From Streptomyces cellostaticus (GTDB lineage Bacteria > Actinomycetota > Actinomycetes > Streptomycetales > Streptomycetaceae), in assembly GCF_001513965.1 (NCBI RefSeq), contig NZ_KQ948018.1:1-64000 (forward strand): a stretch of DNA of 64,000 nt, in the 5' to 3' direction. Below the pieces are notes generated by a model, which ran no database searches, was not told where the DNA came from, and worked only from the letters and a program-made list of their open reading frames with translations. Made by a program: the position numbers and the translations under genes. Below are positions 15,509-24,001 of this stretch, piece after piece. The number at the start of each line of letters is the position of its first letter. The stretch's first letter is position 1.

Positions 15509-17211
15509 GCCCCACCACCCTTCCCACCGGCCTCGAACACGGGCACGTCACCTTCCTCGGTGCCGGACCCGGGGATCCGGGACTGCTGACTCTGCGCGCC
15601 GTGGAGGCGCTGTCGAAGGCGGACGTCCTGGTCGCCGAGCACGACGTGCTCGACGTGATCCGGACGCACGCCCGACAGGGTGTCTCCGTCGTGCCGATGG
15701 ACGCGGTCTCCTCCTCGGATCCGCTTCCGGGCACGGGCACGCCCCAGCTGACGGTCGTTGACGGCACGTCAAAAACCACTGCTGTCCCGCCCGTGCGGGA
15801 TGCCGCTCATCTTGTCATGGAGGCTGCGCGGAGCGGCAGGCGGGTCGTCCGTGCGGTGTCCGGGGACCCGGGACTTGATACGTACGCGGGCGAGGAAATG
15901 CTCGCCTGCGCCGCCGCCGGTGTGCCCTTCGAGGTCGTACCGGGTGTGGCCGCCGCGGTCGGCGTGCCCGCGTACGCGGGTGTGCCGCTGCGGGACGCAC
16001 AGGGCGCGGACGTCCGGTTCGTGGACGCCCGTACCGCCTCCGACCGCTGCTGGACGGAGGTGGGCGCGTCCGACGGCACGGTGGTGGTGTCGACGACGCT
16101 GGACTCCGTGGCGGCGGCCGCGGGCGAACTCGTCTCCGCGGGCCGCAAGCCGGACACCCCGTTGACGGTCACCGTCGCCGGTACGACGACCCGTCAGCGG
16201 ACCTGGACGGCGACGCTCGGCACGATCGCGCAGACGCTGAAGCAGGCGAAGGTGCTGCCGTCGCCGGACGGCGGCCGGCCGGTGATAGCCGTGGTCGGTG
16301 AGCGTTCCGCCGCCGCCCAGCGCGACCAGTTGTCGTGGTTCGAGTCCAAGCCGCTGTTCGGCTGGAAGGTGCTCGTGCCGCGTACGAAGGAGCAGGCGGC
16401 GTCGCTCTCCGACCAGCTGCGGTCCTACGGTGCCGTGCCGCACGAGGTCCCGACGATCGCCGTCGAACCGCCGCGTACGCCCCAGCAGATGGAACGTGCG
16501 GTCAAGGGGCTGGTCACGGGCCGGTACGAGTGGATCGCCTTCACGTCGGTGAACGCGGTGAAGGCGGTACGGGAGAAGTTCGAGGAGTACGGCCTCGATG
16601 CGCGGGCCTTTGCCGGCATCAAGGTCGCGGCCGTGGGCGAGCAGACGGCCAAGGCGCTGGTCGCCTTCGGTGTGAAGCCGGATCTGGTGCCTTCGGGTGA
16701 GCAGTCGGCCGCGGGTCTGCTGGAGGACTGGCCGCCCTACGACCCCGTCTTCGACCCGATCGACCGGGTGTTCCTGCCCCGTGCCGACATCGCGACCGAG
16801 ACGCTGGTCGCCGGGCTCATCGAGCTGGGCTGGGAGGTCGACGACGTCACGGCCTACCGGACCGTGCGGGCCTCGCCGCCGCCGGCGGAGACGCGGGAGG
16901 CGATCAAGGGTGGTGGCTTCGATGCCGTGCTCTTCACGTCGTCTTCCACTGTCCGGAACCTGGTGGGTATCGCGGGCAAGCCGCACAACGTGACGGTGAT
17001 CGCCTGTATCGGCCCGGCTACGGCGAAGACTGCCGAGGAGCACGGCCTGCGGGTGGACGTGATGGCTCCGGAGCCGTCGGTGCACAAGCTGGCGGAGGCG
17101 CTGGCGGACTTCGGGCTGAAGAGGCGGGCTGCCGCCCTGGAGAACGGGGATCCGGTGACTCGGCCGAGCGAGCGTCGGCCGGGCGCTCGTCGGCGCCGTA
17201 CGACGACTTGA
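15505..17211 (+). CDS. hemD: Fused uroporphyrinogen-III C-methyltransferase / uroporphyrinogen-III synthase
   Basis: A 568-residue two-domain protein. Residues 1-240 are a CobA/SUMT-type SAM-dependent methylase, with GAGPGDPGLLTLRAVEAL and SGDPGLDTYAGEEMLACA. The second motif departs from the usual GDPxxxGRGxEE. Residues ~275-545 are HemD, with VPRTKEQAASLSDQLR, YEWIAFTSVNAVKAVREKF and DAVLFTSSSTVRNL. The second half closes the tetrapyrrole ring; the first may divert product to sirohaem or cobalamin, although its altered motif leaves activity uncertain. It starts at TTG 15505, overlapping the hemC stop. Confidence 0.92.
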   Translation: MSPTTLPTGLEHGHVTFLGAGPGDPGLLTLRAVEALSKADVLVAEHDVLDVIRTHARQGVSVVPMDAVSSSDPLPGTGTPQLTVVDGTSKTTAVPPVRDAAHLVMEAARSGRRVVRAVSGDPGLDTYAGEEMLACAAAGVPFEVVPGVAAAVGVPAYAGVPLRDAQGADVRFVDARTASDRCWTEVGASDGTVVVSTTLDSVAAAAGELVSAGRKPDTPLTVTVAGTTTRQRTWTATLGTIAQTLKQAKVLPSPDGGRPVIAVVGERSAAAQRDQLSWFESKPLFGWKVLVPRTKEQAASLSDQLRSYGAVPHEVPTIAVEPPRTPQQMERAVKGLVTGRYEWIAFTSVNAVKAVREKFEEYGLDARAFAGIKVAAVGEQTAKALVAFGVKPDLVPSGEQSAAGLLEDWPPYDPVFDPIDRVFLPRADIATETLVAGLIELGWEVDDVTAYRTVRASPPPAETREAIKGGGFDAVLFTSSSTVRNLVGIAGKPHNVTVIACIGPATAKTAEEHGLRVDVMAPEPSVHKLAEALADFGLKRRAAALENGDPVTRPSERRPGARRRRTTT

Positions 17212-17216
17212 TGTGT

Positions 17217-17247
17217 GGCGGAGCGTTCCCTGCCGGGGCACTCCGCC
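17217..17247. terminator. Hairpin after hemD
   Basis: GGCGGAG and CTCCGCC arms separated by 17 bases begin six bases after the hemD stop. The hairpin probably helps end the rex-hemACD transcript. Confidence 0.45.
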
Positions 17248-17346
17248 GGACTGTCGTTGACGATCTCTTGCCGGACAACTGGGCACCGGTGCGAAGCGGC
17301 CGGGTGCCGTCTCCGGCGAAGCCTGGTATGTGCTGCACAGTGACGG

Positions 17347-17377
17347 GTTCACCCGGCCGAGTGATGGCCGGGTGAAC
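17347..17377. terminator. Strong hairpin between hemD and tnpB
   Basis: A perfect 12-bp inverted repeat, GTTCACCCGGCC, with loop GAGTGAT. It is most simply the hem operon terminator. It lies only 35 bases before tnpB, so it could instead belong to the left end of the transposable element. Confidence 0.65.
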
Positions 17378-17384
17378 GTGCGGT

Positions 17385-18672
17385 GGAGTGTCATACGTGT
17401 GTGTACGTTGGGTGATCGTGAAGCTGGTGGTGCAGATCAGGCTGCTGCCGACGCCCGTGCAGGCGGCGGCACTTGAGGCGACCCTGAGCGCCTGCAACGA
17501 GGCGGCCACTTGGGCCAGCGGCGTGGCTTTCGAGAAGGATGTGAAGAAGAACTTCGCGCTGCGCGAGCACACCTACGGCGAGATCAAGGCCCGGTGGCGG
17601 CTGGGTGCCCAGGCTGCCCAGCACGTGATCAAGAAGACCTGCGACGCCTATGTCGTGCTGAAGGCGAACCTCAGGGCCGGGAGCCTGGGCGCGCCCAGCT
17701 CGAAGCGGTACCGGAAGGCCACTGGGAAGCCGATCGCCTTCCGGACGCAGAGCGCGCAGCCGTACGACGACCGGATGCTGTCCTGGCAGATCACCGAGCG
17801 TCGGATCTCGATCTGGACGGTCTCCGGGCGGATGAAGGACGTGGCGTTCACCGCCTCCCCGGAGCAACTGGCGACGCTGGCGCTGTACCGCAAGGGCGAG
17901 TCCGATCTCGTGTGCCGGGACGGCATGTGGTTCCTGTTGGCCACCTGTGAGGTGCCCGAGGCGCGGCTGAACACGGATCCAGTGGACTTCCTTGGCATTG
18001 ACCTGGGCATCGTGAACATCGCTACCACCAGTGACGGCGAGATCATGGCCGGGCAGGCGCTGAACCGTATCCGGGTACGCGAGCGGAAGCTGCGCGCCAA
18101 ACTCCAGAAGAAGAACACTCCGTCAGCCAAGCGCCGCCTGAAGAAGCGGCGGCTCAAGGAGGCACGGCGGGCCAGAGACATCAACCACAAGATCGCGAAG
18201 CATGTGGTGGCCGAGGCTGAACGCACCGGTCGCGGGATCGCCCTGGAGGATCTGACGGGCATCCGCGAGCGGGTACGGCTTCGTAAGCCCCAACGGGCCA
18301 CCCACTCCAGCTGGTCCTTCGCCCAGCTGGGGATGTTCATCGCGTACAAGGCCCGCCGGGCCGGAGTGCCGGTGGTGTACGTCGATCCGGCGTACACCTC
18401 CTGCACCTGCGCCGAGTGCGGGCACATCGACAGGGCGAACCGGGTCAGTCAGGCCTTGTTCGCGTGCCGGTCCTGCGGATTCGTTGATCACGCAGATCGG
18501 AACGGCTCCCGCAACATCCGCGCCCGTGCGTGGGAGTTGTGGCGATGCGGGGCCCCGTCAACGGCCCCTGCCTTGCCACCGCGCCAGCGGGGTGGGGTTG
18601 GACGCAAACGCAGCGCCACAGCCAGTGGTGCCCGTTGTGCAAGCCCGGGACTTCCAGCCCCGGGTAGTTGAC
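17385..18672 (+). mobile_element. Solitary IS200/IS605-group (IS1341-type) tnpB element
   Basis: The element consists of tnpB alone; no Y1 tnpA is present. The right end is defined by a hairpin CCCGGG-N9-CCCGGG at 18644-18664 followed by TAGTTGAC, a 3'-end arrangement typical of Streptomyces tnpB elements. The last TnpB codons run into that end. The left boundary is less certain; GTCATACGTGTG at about 17391 resembles left ends I have seen. It lies between hemD and hemB, and its right flank is a phospholipase-D gene fragment. Confidence 0.7.
17412..18671 (+). CDS. tnpB: TnpB, RNA-guided endonuclease of IS200/IS605 elements
   Basis: A 419-residue intact TnpB. RuvC-I Asp lies in FLGIDLGIVNIATT, RuvC-II Glu in GIALEDLTGI and RuvC-III Asp in DHADRNGSRNI. 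Between the last two lies a zinc ribbon, CTCAECGHID and FACRSCG. All three catalytic residues are present, so it could still cut DNA with its omega RNA. The start is GTG 17412 or GTG 17418 (MKLVVQIRLLPTPVQ is the conserved beginning). The C-terminal ~45 residues (Pro/Arg/Gly-rich) overlap the region that encodes the guide RNA scaffold. Confidence 0.88.
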   Translation: MIVKLVVQIRLLPTPVQAAALEATLSACNEAATWASGVAFEKDVKKNFALREHTYGEIKARWRLGAQAAQHVIKKTCDAYVVLKANLRAGSLGAPSSKRYRKATGKPIAFRTQSAQPYDDRMLSWQITERRISIWTVSGRMKDVAFTASPEQLATLALYRKGESDLVCRDGMWFLLATCEVPEARLNTDPVDFLGIDLGIVNIATTSDGEIMAGQALNRIRVRERKLRAKLQKKNTPSAKRRLKKRRLKEARRARDINHKIAKHVVAEAERTGRGIALEDLTGIRERVRLRKPQRATHSSWSFAQLGMFIAYKARRAGVPVVYVDPAYTSCTCAECGHIDRANRVSQALFACRSCGFVDHADRNGSRNIRARAWELWRCGAPSTAPALPPRQRGGVGRKRSATASGARCASPGLPAPGS

Positions 18673-18690
18673 GGCTATGAGGTCGTTGTG
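18520..18690 (+). ncRNA. Predicted TnpB omega RNA (right-end element RNA)
   Basis: In this family the RNA scaffold is encoded by the 3' end of tnpB and the right end, and the guide is the first ~16-20 bases of the flank. Here the end hairpin and TTGAC finish at 18672, so the guide would start GGCTATGAGGTCGTTG at 18673. The 5' limit is a guess. Confidence 0.4.
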
Positions 18691-18800
18691 TCCTCCAACT
18701 CGTACATGGTCATGCTGAGCGTGCTGGTGGCCGAGTCGATGAAGTCGTAGATCGTGGGCTGGCCGCCGGTCGGGGCGAAGGTGGCGCGTGCATGGCACCA
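18675..18800 (-). pseudogene. Fragment of a phospholipase-D-like gene
   Basis: Read on the minus strand, this stretch translates as ATFAPTGGQPTIYDFIDSA then TSTLSMTMYELEDTTTS and a stop. This closely resembles the first beta-alpha unit of Streptomyces PLD-like proteins (xxIIDSAxxSLDMTMYELxD). No in-frame start precedes it and no remaining PLD sequence is visible on the far side of the tnpB element. It is therefore a remnant cut off at the insertion point, and the missing part was probably lost on insertion or afterwards. The sequence from 18800 to 18983 holds no convincing gene. Confidence 0.5.
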
Positions 18801-18983
18801 CGCGTAGAACGCTGGGAGGCGGGCGGATTCAGGGATCGCCAGGGGAGCGCAAAGACTTTGTATGACGGCGTCGCTATGCCCGTGAATGGCGCGAATGAGC
18901 TGTCTGTGGGCCGCCTGTAATCCGGTCAGCGGGCCGACAGGGCGTCGGCAAAGGCGGGGGCCGGGCGGGCGTAGCGTAGAGGG

Positions 18984-19976
18984 ATGACGAAGTACGGATC
19001 ATTCCCCGGTACGCGTCCCCGGCGGCTGCGGACCTCGCCCGTCATGCGGCGGATGGTCGCCGAGACGCGGTTGCATCCCGCCGACTTCATCCTTCCGGCG
19101 TTCATCCGGGAGGGCGTCAGCGAGCCCGTGCCGATCGCGGCCATGCCCGGCGTCGTCCAGCACACCCGGGACAGCCTGAAGAAGGCCGCTGCGGAGGCGG
19201 TGGAGGCCGGGATCTCCGGGATCATGCTCTTCGGTGTGCCGGAGGAGTCGAAGAAGGACGCGTTCGGGACCCCGGGTACCGATCCGGACGGGATCCTTCA
19301 GGTCGCCATCCGGGATGTGCGGGCCGAGGTCGGCGACGACCTGCTCGTCATGTCCGACCTGTGTCTCGACGAGACCACCGACCACGGGCACTGCGGAGTG
19401 CTCGACGCGCAGGGGCGGGTCGACAACGACGCCACCCTGGAGCGGTACGCCGAGATGGCCCAGGTGCAGGCCGATGCGGGGGCCCATGTGGTGGGGCCCA
19501 GCGGGATGATGGACGGTCAGATCGGCGTCGTCCGCGATGCGCTGGACCAGATCGGCCGCGAGGACGTCGCCATCCTCGCCTACACCGCCAAGTATTCCTC
19601 CGCCTTCTACGGCCCCTTCCGCGAGGCCGTCGCCTCCTCCCTCCAGGGTGACCGGAAGACCTACCAGCAGGATCCGGCCAACTGGCGGGAGTCCCTGCGG
19701 GAGCTGGAGCTGGACCTGGCCGAGGGTGCGGACATGGTGATGGTCAAGCCGGCCGGACCGTACCTCGACATCCTGGCCAGGGTCGCCGACAGCGTGGACG
19801 TGCCCGTCGTCGCCTACCAGATCTCGGGCGAGTACTCGATGGTCGAGGCCGCCGCCGAGAAGGGCTGGGTGGACCGGGACCGGGCCATCTTCGAGACGCT
19901 GACCGGCATCAAGCGGGCCGGGGCGCGCACCGTCCTCACGTACTGGGCGACCGAAGTGGCGCGGAAGCTGCGCTGA
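18984..19976 (+). CDS. hemB: Delta-aminolevulinic acid dehydratase (porphobilinogen synthase)
   Basis: A 330-residue enzyme condensing two 5-aminolevulinates to porphobilinogen. It shows the active-site Lys in [16 protein letters not shown], the second Schiff-base Lys in [12 protein letters not shown], and the metal-binding cluster [14 protein letters not shown]. That cluster has one Cys each side of DETTDHGH rather than three, an arrangement that often signals magnesium use. The start is ATG 18984 with a poor GAGGG ribosome site. It normally follows hemD closely; here tnpB lies between them. Confidence 0.95.
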   Translation: MTKYGSFPGTRPRRLRTSPVMRRMVAETRLHPADFILPAFIREGVSEPVPIAAMPGVVQHTRDSLKKAAAEAVEAGISGIMLFGVPEESKKDAFGTPGTDPDGILQVAIRDVRAEVGDDLLVMSDLCLDETTDHGHCGVLDAQGRVDNDATLERYAEMAQVQADAGAHVVGPSGMMDGQIGVVRDALDQIGREDVAILAYTAKYSSAFYGPFREAVASSLQGDRKTYQQDPANWRESLRELELDLAEGADMVMVKPAGPYLDILARVADSVDVPVVAYQISGEYSMVEAAAEKGWVDRDRAIFETLTGIKRAGARTVLTYWATEVARKLR

Positions 19977-19993
19977 GGAACACGGTTCGAGAT

Positions 19994-20022
19994 CGGTCCG
20001 GTACCGAAAGGGTGCCGGACCG
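19994..20022. terminator. Terminator after hemB
   Basis: CGGTCCGGTACC and GGTGCCGGACCG pair with one mismatch around a five-base loop, 18 bases after the hemB stop. The rest of the gap to 20240 is moderately AT-rich and probably contains the DUF805 promoter. Confidence 0.7.
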
Positions 20023-20240
20023 GCTTCTGTGTGCCTTCGGTTCGGAAACGGAATGAACTCGGTTTCGGGAACGTCCGGTAGCTGCCCCCGGAACACCCTG
20101 TGATCATGGGCGGATCTGTCCTGAAAACGATGTTTGGCGCCTGCCACAACGGGAATGACGTGCTCTCACCAAACCCCTAATCTCTGCGCCTGGCCTGATC
20201 CGTTCCGGAGGGTCTGGACGTCGATCCCTGGGGGGTTGCC

Positions 20241-20597
20241 ATGAGCTGGTTCATCGAGGCACTCAAGAAGTACGCGGTCTTCAGCGGGCGTGCGCGCCGC
20301 AAGGAGTACTGGCTGTTCACGCTGTTCGCGTCGATCATCTACGTCGTGCTGGCGGCCGCCGGCGCCGCGGCCCACGCGCCCTACATCGTCGGCATCGCCG
20401 TGCTCGGCCTCCTGCTGCCGGCCTGGGCCGTGACGGTGCGCCGGCTGCACGACACGGGCCGCTCGGGCTGGTGGATCCTCTTCGGGATCATCCCGCTGAT
20501 CGGCTCCATCGTCCTGCTGGTCTTCTACTGCACGGACGGCCAGGCGGGCACGAACAAGTACGGCCCGAACCCGAAGGAAGCCCCGGCGGTCGCGTAA
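20241..20597 (+). CDS. DUF805 family membrane protein
   Basis: A 118-residue inner-membrane protein. The N-terminal SWFIEALKKYAVFSGRARRKEYW with aromatic F-x-G-R-A-R-R is the DUF805 signature. It is followed by three hydrophobic segments (LFTLFASIIYVVLAAAGAA, GIAVLGLLLPAWAVTVRRLHD, ILFGIIPLIGSIVLLVFYC) and a short tail with GTNKYGPNPK. The DTGRSGWW loop is also typical. Function is unknown. The start ATG at 20241 follows TGGGGGG. Confidence 0.85.
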   Translation: MSWFIEALKKYAVFSGRARRKEYWLFTLFASIIYVVLAAAGAAAHAPYIVGIAVLGLLLPAWAVTVRRLHDTGRSGWWILFGIIPLIGSIVLLVFYCTDGQAGTNKYGPNPKEAPAVA

Positions 20598-20774
20598 CAC
20601 CGCGCTCGCGCAGCTGCTGTACCGAGGCCGCCCGGCCGTCGTCCGGGCGGCCTCTGCTCGGTGGGGGCCCGTCCCTGGCGGTGTCCGGATCCCGGAATTA
20701 CGCATGTAGGCGGCACTTACCTTTCCTAGGCTGCGGGCAGCACAGATGGTCCCCGCAGTTGAAGGAGCCGTGTC

Positions 20775-21977
20775 ATGACCGTCGCCGAGCCCGCGCCGCC
20801 CCGCGCCCCCGTTCCGCCGCTCGCGGCCCGCGCCCGCAGCGTGGGAGGTTCGCCCGTACGGGACATCCTCGCGGTCACCGCACGCCCCGAGGTGATCAAC
20901 TTCGCGGGCGGTCTGCCTGCTCCCGAGCTGTTCGACCGGGACGGCATAGCGGCCGCGTTCCGGGACGTGCTGGCCGAGACCCCGGCGCAGGCGCTCCAGT
21001 ACTCCACCACGGAGGGCGAACCGGCGCTCCGCTCCGGGCTGGCGGCCCGCATCACCGCGTCCGGTCTGCCCACCGCCCCCGACGACCTGCTCGTCACCAC
21101 CGGCTCCCAGCAGGCCCTGTCCCTGCTGGCGACCGCGCTGATCGAGCCAGGCGACACAGTCCTGGTCGAAAGCCCCTGCTATCTGGCGGCCCTTCAGGTC
21201 TTCGGGCTGGCAGGGGCCAGAGTGGTGCCCGTGCCGGGAGACGAGGCGGGAGTCGACCCGGCGGCCCTGGAAGAGGCGGTGCGGCGCGAGCATCCGAAGC
21301 TGCTCTACCTCGTCCCCACCTTCCAGAACCCCACCGGCCGCACGATGCCGACCCCGCGCCGGGAGGCCGTCGCCGCCGTGGCCGCCCGCCAGGGGCTGTG
21401 GGTCATCGAGGACGACCCGTACGGCGAACTCCGCTACGACGGCACCCGCGCACCCTGGATCGCCGCCTGCCCCGGCGCCGAGGACCGTGTCGTCCTGCTC
21501 GGCTCCTTCTCCAAGGTCATGGCCCCCGGTCTGCGTCTGGGCTGGCTGCGCGCCCCCGCGGACCTGCGGCGGGCGTGCGCGGTGGCCAAGCAGGCGGTGG
21601 ACCTGCACACCCCGACCCTCAACCAGCTCGCCGCGGCCCGCTACCTGGACGTCCTGGACGCCCACGTCGCCCGCGTCCGGGCCGTCTACGGCGAACGCCG
21701 GGACGCCATGCTGGCCGGCCTTCCCGAGGCCCTCCCGGAGGGCTCCGCCTGGAGCCGGCCCGAGGGCGGCATGTTCCTGTGGGTCCGCCTGCCGGACTCG
21801 TACGACACCACGGCCCTGCTCCCGCGCGTGGTGGAGCAGGACGTGGCCTACGTCCCCGGCGCCCCCTTCTACGCCGCCGACCCCGACCCCGCCACCCTGC
21901 GGCTGTGCTTCGTGACACAGACGCCCAAGGAGATCGCGGAGGGGCTGCGCAGACTGGGCCGGGGACTGAGCCGCTGA
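20775..21977 (+). CDS. PLP-dependent class I/II aminotransferase
   Basis: A 400-residue fold-type I aminotransferase related to the LysN/2-aminoadipate and MocR-effector branch, but without a DNA-binding domain. Evidence is NFAGGLPAPELFDRDG near the N-terminus, TTGSQQALSLLATAL for cofactor phosphate, FQNPTGRTMPTPRR, VIEDDPYGELRYDG and the PLP-binding Lys in LLGSFSKVMAPGLRLGW. The amino-acid substrate is not predictable. It appears monocistronic, with GAAGGAG 6 bases before the ATG. Confidence 0.9.
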   Translation: MTVAEPAPPRAPVPPLAARARSVGGSPVRDILAVTARPEVINFAGGLPAPELFDRDGIAAAFRDVLAETPAQALQYSTTEGEPALRSGLAARITASGLPTAPDDLLVTTGSQQALSLLATALIEPGDTVLVESPCYLAALQVFGLAGARVVPVPGDEAGVDPAALEEAVRREHPKLLYLVPTFQNPTGRTMPTPRREAVAAVAARQGLWVIEDDPYGELRYDGTRAPWIAACPGAEDRVVLLGSFSKVMAPGLRLGWLRAPADLRRACAVAKQAVDLHTPTLNQLAAARYLDVLDAHVARVRAVYGERRDAMLAGLPEALPEGSAWSRPEGGMFLWVRLPDSYDTTALLPRVVEQDVAYVPGAPFYAADPDPATLRLCFVTQTPKEIAEGLRRLGRGLSR

Positions 21978-22002
21978 GCGCACTGGGACCGGCCCTAGGG
22001 GG

Positions 22003-22815
22003 TCAGTCCCACCAGAAGTACCAGGTGTGGTCGCCGACGAGGTCCTTGGCGTAGGCCTGAAGGCCGCCCGAGCCCTGGGTGATGTTGTCCGGGCAGAAGG
22101 CGAAGTGTTCTGCGGCGAGGGCCTCGGCGTCGGTGAGGGTGGTGGGCGGGGCCGCGACGGACACGACCAGGGTGTCGAAGCCGAGGCCCACCACGCGTAT
22201 CCCGAAGCGGTCCTCCCAGGAGCGGAGGATCGTGCAGAGACGGGCCACGTCGTTGTCGTAGTTCAGCGGGCCGGTCCACCCGATCGCCGCGGGGATGTCG
22301 GCGGACCGGCGGGCCGGTACCAGGGCGAGCCGCGGCTCCTTGAACCAGCTCTCGGTGCCCTCCGCCAGCGAGTCCGCGACCTGCGCCGCACGGGTGTCCG
22401 GGTCGGCGGTCGCGGAGCCGGCGGGCGCGAGGCCGGGCCACTCGAACCCGAACGGCTCGATCTCCTCCGCCAGTTCCTCCTCCGCGCTGTCCTCCCAGTA
22501 CTCCGCGAGGAGCTCTTCGACGTCGTGATCACCCGGATACGACATCAACTCGGGCATCAACCGCCAGTCCACCGGCCCGCCCTGGGCCCCGCCCACGTCC
22601 ACGAGCACCGGCAGCAGCCCGGCCCGAGCGGCCGGCGTGCCCAGCGCCTTCCACGTGCCGCCGGCGGCCGCCTTGTCCGCGTGCCACAGCAGCGGCTCGT
22701 GCCAGGGGCCGTCGTCCGTCACGTCGATCAGTCGGCCCGGCGGGAGCTGAAGCCCGAGGGTACGGCCGCTGGGGTCGGTGGCCAGCTTCGGCAGTGGGTT
22801 GGGAAGAGTCGCCAT
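22003..22815 (-). CDS. DUF4253 domain-containing protein
   Basis: A 270-residue cytoplasmic protein. The C-terminal half carries the DUF4253 pattern: IPAAIGWTGPLNYDND, LCTILRSWEDRFGIRVVGLG, LAAEHFAFCPDNITQG, and the final GDHTWYFWWD. The N-terminal half has an acidic stretch (EELLAEYWEDSAEEELAEE). Function is unknown; the family is common beside immunity-type proteins in actinobacteria. The start is ATG 22815. Upstream in-frame starts exist, but none has a convincing ribosome site. Confidence 0.75.
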   Translation of the reverse strand: MATLPNPLPKLATDPSGRTLGLQLPPGRLIDVTDDGPWHEPLLWHADKAAAGGTWKALGTPAARAGLLPVLVDVGGAQGGPVDWRLMPELMSYPGDHDVEELLAEYWEDSAEEELAEEIEPFGFEWPGLAPAGSATADPDTRAAQVADSLAEGTESWFKEPRLALVPARRSADIPAAIGWTGPLNYDNDVARLCTILRSWEDRFGIRVVGLGFDTLVVSVAAPPTTLTDAEALAAEHFAFCPDNITQGSGGLQAYAKDLVGDHTWYFWWD

Positions 22816-22873
22816 GACGCCGACTGTAAGGGACCCCACTGACAACGCCGTTGGCCCTGTACACCGACGATCG

Positions 22874-23098
22874 CTACCGGAGGATCAACCGGGCCCCCTC
22901 CGGTGCGTCCTCGACCCGATAGCGGGCAGCCAGCTCGGCCAAGGGCTCCCCGACGCACTCGCCCGGCACCGTCAGTTCGGCGAGCTTGCGGTCGGCGCAG
23001 GGCACCAGACGCACACCGAGCCGGTCGTCCCCCTCCGCCACGATCTCCGCCAGCGCGATGATGTGTCCGTCCTCGTCGAATGCCGCCTGTACGCGCAT
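22874..23098 (-). CDS. Small hypothetical protein (74 aa)
   Basis: A short reading frame beginning MRVQAAFDEDGHIIALAEI, then DDRLGVRLVPCADRKLAEL and RYRVEDAPEGARLIL. It has normal Streptomyces codon bias and a beta-rich look. I do not recognise the family. It lies 20 bases downstream of the next hypothetical gene on the same strand, so the two probably form an operon. Confidence 0.55.
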   Translation of the reverse strand: MRVQAAFDEDGHIIALAEIVAEGDDRLGVRLVPCADRKLAELTVPGECVGEPLAELAARYRVEDAPEGARLILR

Positions 23099-23118
23099 GG
23101 TTGTACCGTCCGTTCCGT

Positions 23119-23397
23119 TCAGGGGGTGACGAGGACCATCGAGAAGAAGAAGTCGGAGTTCCCGGTCGCCCGGAGCGTCAGGCCCCCGTACGGCGGAACG
23201 GGGTCGTCGCTGTCCGTGAACGCGTACTCGGACACGTACTCCAGGGTGGCTTTCGTGTCGCTGAAGGAGATCTGGTTCACGCACGGCCGGATCCAGGAGC
23301 CGGCGGCCACGGTCTTGCGGAAGTCGTAGGCGAAGCCGCTCTGTTGCCCGTTGGCCAGGAACAACTCGCCGCTGTACTTGATCTCCAGCCCTGCCAT
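23119..23397 (-). CDS. Small hypothetical protein (92 aa)
   Basis: A 92-residue soluble protein, MAGLEIKYSGELFLANGQQ at the start and FFFSMVLVTP at the end. The predominance of alternating hydrophobic residues suggests a small beta-sandwich. GGGAGG lies about nine bases before the ATG at 23397. A longer frame opening at 23502 lacks that support. No family is recognised. It appears to be the first gene of a pair with the 74-residue gene. Confidence 0.6.
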   Translation of the reverse strand: MAGLEIKYSGELFLANGQQSGFAYDFRKTVAAGSWIRPCVNQISFSDTKATLEYVSEYAFTDSDDPVPPYGGLTLRATGNSDFFFSMVLVTP

Positions 23398-23553
23398 GAA
23401 GCGCCGCCTCCCGAAATCCCGCGTCCTGTCCCGGAGTTCCCGGCAACAGGGTGGGGCGGCACGGTGGAGGCGGTGAAGGGCCGGTGCGCGGAGGTCACCC
23501 ATATGGCCCTGGATGTTGGGGCGGGTGGGACCCGGGTGACAGGGCTGGATCGG

Positions 23554-23940
23554 TCAGACGAGCGTCGTGATGCAGAACGGGTGGCCGGCGGGGTCGAGCA
23601 GAACCCGCCACCGGTCGGGAGCCGGCTGGAACTCGGGCTTGGTGGCGCCCAGGTCGAGCAGCCGCTTCTCGGCGATGTCCAGGTCGTCCACGCCCAGTTC
23701 GATGTGCGCCTGCTTCTCCTGGGCCGGGTCCGGCCAGGTCGGCGGGCGGTAGTCGGCCAGGCGGTTGAAGCCGAGGCCGGCCGCGCCCTGCCGGCCGAGC
23801 AGGACGAAGTCGTCGGTGGAGAAGAGGGCCGGGAAGCCGAGCAACTCGCCGTAGAAGCGGGCCATTTCGGCGGGGTCGGCGCAGTCGAAGGTGACGGCGG
23901 CGTAGCGGAACGCGGGTGCGGAAGTGGTGTCCGTGCTCAT
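23554..23940 (-). CDS. VOC-family (glyoxalase/bleomycin-resistance-like) protein
   Basis: A 128-residue vicinal-oxygen-chelate fold protein. Two beta-alpha-beta-beta-beta modules are seen, FDCADPAEMARFYGELLGFP and VDDLDIAEKRLLDLGA, ending in the characteristic LLDPAGHPFCI. Its substrate or ligand is unknown. The start ATG is at 23940. It diverges from a WYL regulator with only 61 bases between the starts, and a palindrome lies in that gap, so the regulator probably controls it. Confidence 0.8.
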   Translation of the reverse strand: MSTDTTSAPAFRYAAVTFDCADPAEMARFYGELLGFPALFSTDDFVLLGRQGAAGLGFNRLADYRPPTWPDPAQEKQAHIELGVDDLDIAEKRLLDLGATKPEFQPAPDRWRVLLDPAGHPFCITTLV

Positions 23941-23960
23941 GGGGACGACGTTAGGACATG

Positions 23961-23983
23961 ACCAGGACAGTTCCGGTCCTGGT
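23961..23983. promoter_or_regulatory. Palindrome in the VOC/WYL divergent promoter
   Basis: ACCAGGAC and GTCCTGGT, perfectly inverted and separated by seven bases. Its position between divergent starts 61 bp apart fits an operator for the WYL-domain regulator acting on both genes. Confidence 0.6.
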
Positions 23984-24001
23984 TGTGCCACACTTCTGCG
24001 T

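Noticed and set aside
17212..17411. Continuation of the phospholipase-D gene on the left side of tnpB
   Set aside because: Both strands were read in all frames and no PLD HxK motif or related sequence was found; the region fits hem-operon terminators.
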